Shown here in pieces: positions 32,901 to 44,900 of a DNA stretch of 64,000 nucleotides. Each line of letters starts with the position of its first letter. Positions within the stretch are counted from its first letter, which is position 1. Made by a program: the position numbers and the translations under genes. The DNA is from Asterias rubens (taxonomy: Eukaryota > Echinodermata > Asteroidea > Forcipulatida > Asteriidae). Where the stretch lies: NCBI RefSeq assembly GCF_902459465.1, contig NC_047063.1, forward strand, positions 17,573,685-17,637,684, written 5' to 3'. A model generated the notes under the pieces. That model made no database searches, was not told the origin of the DNA, and saw only the letters and a program-made list of their open reading frames with translations.

Positions 32901-35900
32901 GCAAGCAGAAAGCTGTTACACACTCTGTATTCAAATGATTTGTGTGAAGCTCGATTCCGTGAGACCGCAACATTATAAAAGTGCACCCCGTCATGTCACC
33001 ATGGTGGTTTTTGACCTTGAACCTGTACGGAATATTTAGATGAAATCAATACCATTCAATAGCCAACCTTTGTGCCCTTTGTCATTTTAATGACCTGTTT
33101 CAACAAAAATGTAATACAGCATTTTTGTAAAAACATCTCGGAATCCAGGGCTTGATTTCATAGAGTTGCTGAACCTGGAAATAGTGCTAAGAAAAAAAAT
33201 TGTTTTAACGAGCAAAATAAGCAGGACAACAGTCTGAAATGGGGTATAAATTGTGGTATTTCGGAGGGTAATAATAATAATAATAATACAAATTCATACC
33301 ACGCTTAATACTACGTTTCTAAGCGCATGGTGATGGTGTCCTGGTGAAGACTATTGTAAACCAGGGCAACAGCACCAAAAACAAAGAACAATATCATGTA
33401 TAAACAAAATAAGCAAACAAAAGCAGAAATAAACATGAGAAATAAACACAATTTAAACAGAAAATAACAAGCTGCAGAAAGGGGTAACTACAAAGATTTG
33501 AACAAGTGAGTTTTCAACATAGTTTTAAATGTCTGTAAATCTACTTTAATTAAGTTGTTTCATTTTAGTACACGCTGCAATGGCAGAACAATGAATGAGT
33601 CAATAAAAGATCGAATACACAAAATGAAACTATTCTTGTCCAGTTCCTGTATTATGATATCATTCTTGGGGATATAGATGACTCTGTGGTTTCTTTCCCT
33701 GCCTGGATTGGGTTTTCAGTCCCAGTTTTTATTTTATTTGTTCAACCAAATATTTTAGTTTAATTTCCCAAGTCGGGTTCCTTGTGATTTATACAAGCTC
33801 TTGCTTACCAAAATGGCCCCATACTCTATTTATTTGTTTATTTATTTATGTTTACTCTTACTTATGTTTTGCTTTACTCCGTAATACATGTAGCTTTCGT
33901 TATTCTTGTATGAGAGTATGGAAATAAATGTACTCTTGAATTGAATTGAATTGAATTGAATTGAATACTGGATAGCTGAAATAAAAGTTGCATTTCCTTA
34001 AGGTGATCCCTCTGCTGCTGCTTCCCATGTTGTTTGGGTGTGCATGACTCTACATGTATTATAGTTACTATTGGAATGGCTTCGAATAACACCCTGAACA
34101 AAGATATCAACAAAACTGAGCGACTGCCAACATAAGGGCTAGGAAGCTCAAATGGTAGAGCGCTGGCACTATAATAAAATCGTGCATATTTAAAATCATG
34201 CTTGGTTTTGTACACACCAGGAAGAGTCGGCTTGCGGTCATCAAACACACTACCCGTCTTGTCGAACACAAAATAACCCACAGATCTCTTGCTTCAGCTG
34301 CTGAAATATCCTTCTCTTTTGCCGCCCCTAAACTTTGGAATAGTCTCCCCCCATCTCTGCGCTCTGCTGATTCACTTCATATTTTCAAGAAGCATCTGAA
34401 ATCACACCTGTTCCCACAATGATTGTTTTGCTGTTTGGTTTAACTTGCATTTTGTCTCATCGTTTATTTGTTTCTCTGTTTCATCACAAACCGCTGTGGT
34501 CTTGATGAAATGGCGGTATATAAAACATTTTTGTGTGTATGTATGTATGTATAATCCTGAGCTTACAGGTTCAAGTCCCACTCTTTTTTCTTTGCTCAAC
34601 TCCAAATTATTCAAACAACTTTTGTTTTTCACTACAGTTGAAGTTATTTTTTGACTGTTTTCGGGGTCAGAAGCCCGGCATGGAATATGAGTATACAATA
34701 AGAACTCTGCCAGTGATTGATATAAATGGTGACTATCCAAGAGATACTGCAGTGACAATGAGATACAGAACACAATGTGAGTATGAGAGTAGTTCAAACT
34801 CTCTGGAGTTGTGCAAGTAAAGGCACTGGACACTATTGGCAATTACTTGAAATAATTGTTAGCATAAAAACTTACATGGCAACAAGGAATGGAGAGCTGT
34901 CGATAGTATAAAATATTGTGAGAAACGGCTCCCTCTGAAGTAAAGTAGTTTTTGAGAAAAAGGTAATTTCCCACTCAAATTTTGAAAGACTTCAGGCTTA
35001 AGCCATTTGTTATGCATCTGAGAGCACACATAAGTTGTGCAACAAGGATGTTTTTTTCTGTCATCATTCTCTTGTAACTTTGATGACCAATTGAGCTCAT
35101 ACTTTCACGGGTTTGTTATTTGATGTATATGTTTGGGATACAGCAAGTGAGAATGCTGGTAAAAGTAGGATTTGAAACTTTGCATGGTGGAAATACGATA
35201 TGGAAAGGTTTGTGGTAACACCGTGTAATGACTATCTCTAATGGGTTGGGTTCTGAAAAGAAGCGTCGGTCTGGTCTTTGACAATTTGAACTGGTCTTTG
35301 ACAATTACTAATCGTGCAGCAGTGCTTTTTAGTCATGTTTCCTAAACAGTGAAATGGGACTTGTGACTTCTGTTTAACCATTTATGCCGATTCAACTTAG
35401 AACTATGAGCCCATCTGTAAAAGGAGCAAACGTTAACACACCTTCAAGGATGAAAAATAGAACACTTTTCCCAGTCTTTATTAGTCACAAAACCAAAAAA
35501 TTTATAACAGTTTTTAGTGAACAATATGCATTCAATTTGAAGAGGGGATTAAAGTCACCTGGAAGTGGTATTTTTTCAAAATAAAGCTTTTGTCACTAAT
35601 ATAATGTGTTTTGATGAGTGGAATGTGAATAAACAGTTAACTAAGGTTTTAAAAAATCAGTTCTTATGTTATTTACAAATTTAAGAGTAGACCCCGACCC
35701 GAGAGGGCGCTGTTCGTGACGTCAATCGAGGCAGACTTTGCCTGTAATGCGTAGAGTAAACACAATTGCAAAGTACATGTACGGACCAAGTCGTGAGTTT
35801 GTAAGTTTCAAACAAATTTTTTTTGTTTTTTTCCGGCAATGCCGACCAGGGGTATTGCAGCTGAATGCAGAAAAAAACTTTTTGAAATGTACCAACTCAC

Positions 35901-38900
35901 GACTTGGACGTACATGTACTTTGCACGTGTGTTTACTATACGCATTGCAGGCAAAGTCTGCCTCGATTGACGTCACAAAAGGGGTAGGCGGAGTCAGCCC
36001 CCCAAACAACTTCATATTTTTTAAACATATAAATCGTTACAAACAATTACTAAAAAAATTGTTTTATTGTTCTTAAGCATAATATACTCTTATGTTTGAA
36101 AGAAAAAAAAATCTATTTCCAGGTGACTTTAAGGTAAGAATCATTCCACCAATAAAATGGATGTCAAGATGTCAATCATTCTTTTTAGATCATGTCTGTG
36201 GCTAAATTTATTTTAAAAAGGAAGGTTTTTATATTGTCAAATCACTTAAATCATGTACATTGATGTGAAATGATTTTAAATTGATTTGTTCTGTCTCTTC
36301 ACAGCATGCTATTACATTCCAAACGACTATCTGTGCATCGACAAATCTGAAGGTGTTCTACAAGACAATGGTAAGGACAAAAAGATCAAAGGATTAAACA
36401 ATTTATTTATACGTATTTGATTGCTCTTTGTAAATGATTTAAATTCTTTGAAAAATGCATTAAAGGCAGTGGACACTATTGGCTCCCTCTGAAGTGAAGT
36501 AGTTTTCGAGAAAGAAGTTGTTTTCCACGAATTTGATTTCGTGACCTCAGAAGTAGATTTTGAGGTCTCGAAATCAAGCATCTGAAAGCACACAACTCCG
36601 TGTGACAAGGGTGTTTGTTCTTTCATTATTATCTTGCAACTTTGACAACCAATTGAGCTCAAACTTCACAGGTCTGTTATTTTATGCATATGTTGAGATA
36701 CACCAAGTGAGGAGACTGGTCTTTGATAAGTACCAATAGTGTCCAGTGTCTTTAATGACATTATCCATTGAAAAATAAAATGACTACTGAATGTTGTGAG
36801 CAACAGAAATTTAGTTTACCTTTGTCGTCCCCCGCTCTGTGGTAGTGTAGGTGTTTTAGCTGGGTAGTTTTCTTTTTTTCTTTTCCAGATTTAATTCTCA
36901 TTATTGCATGTTTTCCTTCCTACGCAAACTTTTCATTTTCCCCATGATAATAATTCTGCTGTTTTCTATGCTCATCTAGTTGGCCTCTCACATCATCCTT
37001 GTTGTTTATCCTTGTTATGTTTATTGGGCTAAGCCTTGTTTTGTTGATTCTGTTTTGGTTTTGGAGTGCTTCAATTTGCCTCGAGTTTCTTTCTTTCTTT
37101 TAAAAATGTCTTGTTTTCAAATAAATAATCATTTTGAGTTGAACAAAGACAAATTTACTATAACGGGATTGGATCTAGTGAGCTTTCCAGTGTGGTTTAT
37201 TATTTGACAAATAAATGATAGTAATATAGGTTTTCTCGGTCAATTTCGGAAAATGAGCAGCCAATTTAACCTCCAAGCTATTCTATTTCACACGAAATCG
37301 AATGCAACTGAAAAGGGTCATTCGATTTCGTTTTATGATTAGTCAAATGTAATGTTGCGTCATTTAACTTTACAAAATAGCCATTCAATTTAACAATTCA
37401 CCAAAGCAGCATTCAAATTCGCAGACGCTTCTTGAGGCGTGTGTGTCACGAAAAAGAATGACGATAGGCTAAATTGAGTGCTAAAGGAGTTTGACTCGAC
37501 TCCAAACGAAATTGAATGGCAGAATTCTGAATTTGAAACGAAGTAACAACTGGAGAGGCAAAACAGCTTTAATTCGAACGCACGAAAATTGACTGCTGAT
37601 TTGCCGAATTTGACCGAGAAAACCTATAGTAACTTTATCCTTTTTTTCACATTCTTTAGAGTTGTGTGCTCACTGGAGGCCACAGTATCTGCTTGTATCT
37701 AGCGAGTATCTTGACCTATCTGTTGAAGTGGAGCTGGGACCTGAAGAGTGTGAATTTAACACATTCCGTATATCAGTCCCTACTGTTACTGATCACAACA
37801 GCGGCCATTCAAGCGGTTTCACAGATTTTGATGTTGTAAGTGTTTTATGTACACTGGGACTCGGGGCACTGTTGCTACTCTGTTCTTGTTTTCCAAACTT
37901 TTAAAAAGTTTTACAAATTTTACAGTTTGATCCCAGATTGACTCCTTGTTTTTATGAACACTGTACAAAGGGACGTACAAAGGGACTCAGTGACACTGTT
38001 GTTACTCTTTTGATATTGGCTTCAGCCATTTTTTGGAACTTTTACAAAGTTTTACAAATTTTACAGTTTGATCCCAGATTGACACCTTGTTTTTATGTAC
38101 ACTGTACAGATGGACTCAGTGACACTGTTGTTACTCTTTTCTTATTGGCTTCAGCCATTTTTAGAATTATTACAAAGTTTTCTAAACTTTTAAAAAGTTT
38201 TACAAATTTTACAGTTTGATCCCAAATTGACTCCTTGTTTTTATGTACACTGTACAGATGGACTCTGTGACCCTTTTGCTACTCTCGTCTTATTGGCTTC
38301 AGCCATTTTTTAGAACTTTTACAAAGTTGTCCAAACTTTTACAGTTTGATCCCAGATTGACACCTCGTTTTTATGTACACTGTACAGAGGGACTTAGTGA
38401 CACTATTGCTACTCTTTTCTTGTTTTCCAAACTTTTAAAAAGTTTTACAAAATTTTCCAAACTTTTACAGTTTGATCCCAGATTGACACCTTGTTTTTAT
38501 GTACACTGTACAGAGGGACTCTGTGACACTTTTGCTACTCTTGTCTTATTGGCTTTAGCCAGTTTTAGAACTTTTACAAAGTTTTCTAAACTTTTAAAGG
38601 TTTTACAAAGTTTTACAAACTTTTACAGTTTGATCCCAGATTGACACCTTGTTTTTGTGTAAACTGTACAGAGGGACTTAGTGACACTCACTGTTGCTGT
38701 TTTCTTCTTACAGCTTCAGCAATTTTAAGAACTTTGACAAAATCTTAGAAACTTTTACACAGTTTTGCAAACTTGTACAGTTTAATGTCCGGAGTAAGGT
38801 TTTCTTAATTACTAATAAGCAAAGTGTGATGTCAAAATACAAATCACTATGGTAATATTCACTCAAAATAAAACAAATCTTACTCTCTAAATGCAAAAAA

Positions 38901-41900
38901 AGTGAAATAGCACTCTTTGGAGAGGCATATGAGGGACTCTTTTTCGAGTGGTCTTCCACTCTTTTAGATTGAAGTTTGCATCTTTTTTGAGTGATTTTTC
39001 ACTCTGTCCTGGAGTGAAACCCCTTTAAAAGGGTGGAATAACCACCACTCTTTTAAAAGAGTCATACAAGGGACAACTCGAAATGTAAAGTGTGGTGTTT
39101 TTCACTCTTTTACATTTAGAGAGTAGTGCTTTGTGAAATCAAGCTCTAAAACTAACTTTTCTCTTCTCTTTTTTTCCCAGAAAAACATGTCTTACTACCA
39201 GACTTTCAAGTATGGAAGACAAATCACTTTTATCAGGGTGAACTTAAACACAGGACCTGGTCAGAGATTAGTAAAGGTAAGTAGTCAAGGGTTTGATTTC
39301 ACAAAGAGTTAGGACTATTCCTAACTTAAGACTAGTCCTAGGAGATATACAAAACTTAAGGCCAGTCCTAAGTTAGGACGGCCTGAAACTCTTGGTGAAA
39401 TCCACCCCAGGTTCTTTCTACCTTGGCCCAGATAGCAACACAACATAGAACCAACGTTGGAACACTTTCATTCGATCAACATTGGCTGTCCGCATTGGCC
39501 CAACGGACATTTACTCATTAACCTTATGTTGGGTCATGCTTTCCTCCATGGTTGGGTCAATGTAAAAGTTGACTCAATATTGGTCCAATGTCTGGCCCAA
39601 GTATGTTAAAACATTAAACCAATAATGGGCCAACACAGTCAATAATTGGGCCAATGTTGAGCCTAACATTCTGCCAACAAAATAGTTTTGATGGACCAAC
39701 GTAAGCTGTCAACATTGGGACATACATACTTTTGCTCAGTGGAGTTACGCTGGGCCATGGCTTAAGAAGACCACTTGGTTCAGGCCTTATAGTTTAATGC
39801 CGCCCGATTGCTACAGGCTTAACATAAGGTCTGTGTAGGTCTGTTATAAGGATGATGTCTGTTGAATAAATTATCTCTTTTATTGAGGTGCCGGCACTAA
39901 AATGAAAGGTGAAAGTTATCCTCTACATTTTGACTAACATGCAAAATCGCTGTCAGGGAATAGATATTGTAACAATCAGGATTGTTTTAAGCACAACTTT
40001 TTTGATTTACTGATTTTCTTATGCACAAAGATCACTCCACAACCGGACATCAATACATGTTTCACTAAAGATGGTCAAGATAGAACGTGCAGCATTACCT
40101 TGTCTGCTGAATTCAAAATTATTGGTAAGTTTTTTAAAACAATGCATATCTTTAACCAAATTTAAATCTCGTAAATTAAGGGAATCAATGTGTGGTGAAG
40201 AGGTTTTCAACTAGTGGTTTAATCCCAACGAGGCTTGGTTCTTGATAATTTTACCTAGACGAAGCCTCGGCAGGTTTAGACCACTAGTTGAAAACCGATT
40301 CAACACACTTTGATTCCCATTCATAAATACCTTTTCGGTCAAAAACATCAACACTTTTTGGTCAAAATGTAAAATAAATGCAAAAATTATAATTGTTCAA
40401 TGTATTCTTTCAACACAACACCCCTCCAGCTATGAAATGGTAAAGCCCTCCGCCACCCTCGGGCAAACAACTCCTTATAAGGGAATGCTGTGTGCGTCGC
40501 GCGTATCGCGTGATGTGGCCCAACTGTTTCAGCCGTTGCTTTCGACCAATAGGAATGAAGAAACTGTCTTATAAGAACAGGTGCAAGGTCGCGTGTCACG
40601 CAAATGTTTCAACACTTTTTACTGGTCATAAACAAAGGTTTATACACACCCACGTGACGCGCTCTCCACCAATAGGAATAGTGAAACTGTCGTGAGGTAA
40701 TTATGAATATTTGTTTATGCATGTTTGCCCTGACTAAAAGCCACTCTTGATGGATTTCAAGAAGAAAAATTTAAGATGAGAACAACTCTGGGATGATGGT
40801 TCTTGTGATTGATTTAGCTTTTTGCGCTACTTATTTAGCTATACTCCCAATTGGGAGCTGAGGTGGATGGCCTAGTACACAGGGTTAGAGATCTGGGAGT
40901 GCCATTAGTGTCGTCACTAAGTGATGGGTTTGAGCTCTATATGAGAGGCTATGTGCTCAAACTTTTTAATAGTAGTTGTTAAACTTGCATCGGGAATAAA
41001 GAAGATTAATTTTGGTTTTACTCGTACACCGATGTAAGCACCGTATACTCAGTACTTTCCCCCGAGTTCTGTGGAAAAAAAAATCACAGGCAAATTACTC
41101 ACGTGTGATTCGAACCCACAACCTTTGCAATTCTAGAGCAGTGTCTCTACCTACTGGGCAATTTCCGTGGTCTAGTCGGTAAGACACTGCGCTAGAACTG
41201 CAGTAAGTTGCGTGTGATTTTTTTTTCCACATTCAGGAAATTTCTCTACTACTGCAGAGTAAATAGTGTTCTTCAAACAACATCTACAAAATTCCAATTT
41301 AGTGTAAACAAGGTAAAGGCACTGGACACTATCGGTAATCACTAAAATAATTGTTATCATAAAAACTTACTTATTAATGATCAATGGAGAGCTGCTGATA
41401 CTTTAAAATGTTGTAAGAAACGGCTCTCTCTGAAGTAACATAGTTTTTGAGAAAGAAATATAACTTCTCTCTAAAATATTTGAATTTGATTTCGAGACCT
41501 CAGAATTAGATTTCAAGGTCCCAAAATCAAGCATCTGAAAGCACATAACTTGTGCAACAAGAGAGTTTTTTCTTCCATTATTCTCTCGCAATTTCGACGA
41601 CCAATTGAGCTCAAATTTTCACAGGTTTGTTATTTTATGCATATGTTGAGATACACACCAAGTGAGAAGACTGGTCTTTGACAATTACCAATAGTGTCCA
41701 GTGTCTTTAATCAGCATGAAAAACTGTATTTTATAATTGTTAGAGATTTCTTTGTGGTTCATCAGAGAATCCTTGTTTGAGTGGTCCGACGCACTGCTCT
41801 GATACAGTGCACGATTGCAAGCCAGTTGGAAGTGAGGCTATCTGTGTATGTAAGCCAGGCTACATGGAAGATGACAATGGCCGTTGCATCAGTAAGTCCA

Positions 41901-44900
41901 GTTGTAGTCGATTTGCGAAGTCTGTTAAAATTCCTTAAAGATCAAAGACAAACTTTTAGGCCTATAAGTCTACCTGTAGCACATTTACAAACACTGATAA
42001 ACTCCTCAAAGATCAGCAAAAGAAAGAGATTTATAAGCACTAAGCAATTGCAATTGAATCAAAGCACAGTTACAACGTCTAATAAAGTTCCTTAAAAATC
42101 AGCAAAAGAAAGCAATTGTAGAACTTTAAAGTGATTGCAATTAAGTCCAATTGTAGCATATCTCTTAATCACAGATTCGGATAAAATTCCTAAAAGATCA
42201 GCAAAAGTAAGAGACTCTTAAGCACAAGTGCACAACATTGAGATTGAAAACCCATATGCTTAATATCAGAACAACACATAACTTTAAATTACCAAACAAT
42301 CTGATAATTAAAAGAAATTGTTACTTGGATGTTTTCAGATCAGAGACAAATCTTGTGTTTTTCTTTCCAGAAAACCCATGCAGCCCATTGGACAGTGCTA
42401 CTCAAAAACCCTATAACCCATGCGGCGTAGGGACTTGCATCATAAAACCCACCCAAGATGGCTACTTCTGTAACTGTAGCTATGGATACAAAGATATGGA
42501 TGGAACTTGCAAAGGTATCCAGGAAAGACAAGCATTTCAACCAATGAAAGTCTTTGTTCTACTTGTCTGGCGGTGTTTACAATTGTTTCTGTTTGTGTTA
42601 TGTTTGTCTGTCCATCAGGCATCTCGCCACAAGCTGCGACTTCTAGATGATGCCTCCATACTTAATTATGTTCATGACTTGTAAAAAGAGTCTTTCGTGA
42701 AAAAAAAAAAATTATTGTTTGGCTTTGGAGTGTTTTTAAATTTTCATGAAGTATGGAACTATATGTGAGTTTGAATTGAATTGAACGTTCATGAACCTTA
42801 AAGTACACATTGGTGTAACTAGACATTTTCATACTGGGGTAGGGCGGGGCAAGTTGGGGCAACAAAGACATTACTTTGTTTTGATTGTTTGATTGTTGTG
42901 GTGTTTCGGTATTTATTTGTTTGTTTGTTTGTTTGTTTTTGTTTTGGAGTTGTTCTTATTATTATTTATACTCATCCATACAAGTTAAATCACAAGAATT
43001 TAGTACAGAGAACAACAAAACTTATTGTATATTGACTTTTGTCACTTAACATTAAACAAATTAATGTTCAACTCTTTTTCAGTTGATCCGTGTGTTCTTA
43101 ACCCCTGTGGTAATGGAACATGCCGTCTTCAGAACTCATCGTCCCCCCTTATTGAAATGGACTTTTCCTGCGAGTGTCGGCAGGGCTATATGGAAGACAG
43201 ACAGACTTGTCAAGGTCTCCTTTGCGTGCATGCTTCAAAAATCTTCAAATTTTAAAGGAACACGTTGCCTAGGATCGGTCGAGTTGGTCTTTAAAAGTGC
43301 GTTTTTAACCGTTTGTTATAAAATGCATATGGTTAGAAAGATGTTGTAAAAGTAGAATAAAATGATCCACACAAATATGCTTTGAAATTACGTGTTTTTC
43401 TTTTTACCTCGTCGACTAACATGGTTGGCCATTTATGGGAGTCCAAATTTTGACTCCCATAAATGGCCGACCGTGTTAGTTCGCAACAATTTCGAGGCAA
43501 ATTTGTGTGGATCATTGTATTCTACTTTTAAAAAATCTTTCCAATCATGTGCATTTTATAACAAGAGTGGTTACAAATGCTTTGTATAGTCCAACTCGTC
43601 CAATCCAAGGCAACGTGTTCCTTTAACTACAGTTAATATCAGAATTTGTTTAGCATAATTTAAAAAGAATATCGATGTTGTATGGATTACAGACATAGTG
43701 GGGCTATTTATAACTTGGACTCTAGCTACTAACCTCATTTGGTCCTGCAGTGATGAAGTCTCAGCTGACACCCCAACCCCAACCCATCTTTCTATTCCTC
43801 TCGATTCCTCTACCAACCTCCAATTTTCCTTTTAAATGGCTTACTTAGTCACTACATGTTTGTGTATCATAAATGATATAAAAATAATAATAACTTCTAA
43901 TACTTTGCATGCACTGTTACTAATTAACTCCCTACAACTTTAAAGTGATAAACCTCCACCGTGCGAGTCTACCGTAAATTTCTTTGTTTACCTTTTGACA
44001 CTCATAATGGAAGACAGGATAGGCATGTTTTACACAATGAAAGTGGCAATGTGCATAATAGGGTTAAAAGGGGCACATCTTACACTTGTACGGGCTGGCA
44101 AGGAGTCAATAAGGGACATGCATGGACTTAATTGTGTGATTATCTTTGTATAACTTGATTTGTGACCATCCTTCTCCCATCATCTTTATTAAAGAAGGAC
44201 TCCAAAGTCAAATTAAGTTTTGTTACTAATTTACAAGAGTTAGAGTCCCTATGAAAAGGGGTAAAATTTGTGTTTCTAACCTAATGTTAAAAAGGTGTAA
44301 AATGTCAGTGTTTATTGAAACCCTTCAAATGCAAGTTTTGTCAAAATCCAAAAACCATTCAATGCCGTACATTTCAAATACATGTATATTGTCTGTACAT
44401 TTACCTACAAATAATGTTCAATTCATTCCTGAATTTTGCTGATATTCATTCAATATAGCAATGAATTTGAAGTTTTGACTGGTGCAAGATTCCCTCTTTG
44501 AAATGTACAGACCCATTTGTTTTTGCTGTCTAATGACATCATGTTAAACATTTTGGGCTGAAAGAGTATCATACAAAATGACATTTTACTCCATTTTAAC
44601 GTGAGGTTAGTGTTTTGTATTTTCTCACATTTATATAAAGAGTATTTTTATTGGAAATTGGACGAATCACAAAACTTAGTTTGTTCCTGGAACCCCTCTT
44701 CAACATCTTCTTAGCAACTCTATTTTCATTTGTGTTTTTAGAGGATCCGTGCTACCAGAACTCGGGGAGTGAAAATAATGTATGCGGTTACCACGGCGAA
44801 TGCCAATACGCAGCCAATGGCGATAGCGTTAGTGTCAAATACATCTGCACCTGCGACACAGGCTACGAGTATAATATCTCAGAACAAACGTGCCAAGGTA

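Larger units (their letters stand above)
30202..34670 (+). other. Intron 4: GCTTAGCA repeats, GAGTG duplication and a LINE end
   Basis: It contains two or three copies of the GGGCCCAATTTCAT/GCTTAGCA repeat (30525-30920, 31350-31560), an (AAAC)n tract (30695-30713), tRNA-like SINE antisense with CTCTACCAACTGAG (31890-32060), a 238-bp tandem duplication (32160-32650), an (AAT)n tract (33272-33288), a (TTGAA)n tail (33942-33966) and a LINE C-terminal frame (34222-34422). Confidence 0.6.

Noticed and set aside
33874..34281. 135-residue minus-strand frame with FNSIQFNSIQFNS
   Set aside because: It reads antisense through the (TTGAA)n tail and the LINE 3' end; the repeat gives the pattern.
38243..38644. 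133-residue open frame
   Set aside because: It is produced by the intron 7 minisatellite; the repeated FDPRLTP..FYVHCTEG pattern follows the DNA repeat, and no start context, splice logic or domain supports it.
37920..38700. CRISPR-like array
   Set aside because: Units are 126-158 bp, imperfect, without unique spacers, and lie in a eukaryotic intron. This is a minisatellite.
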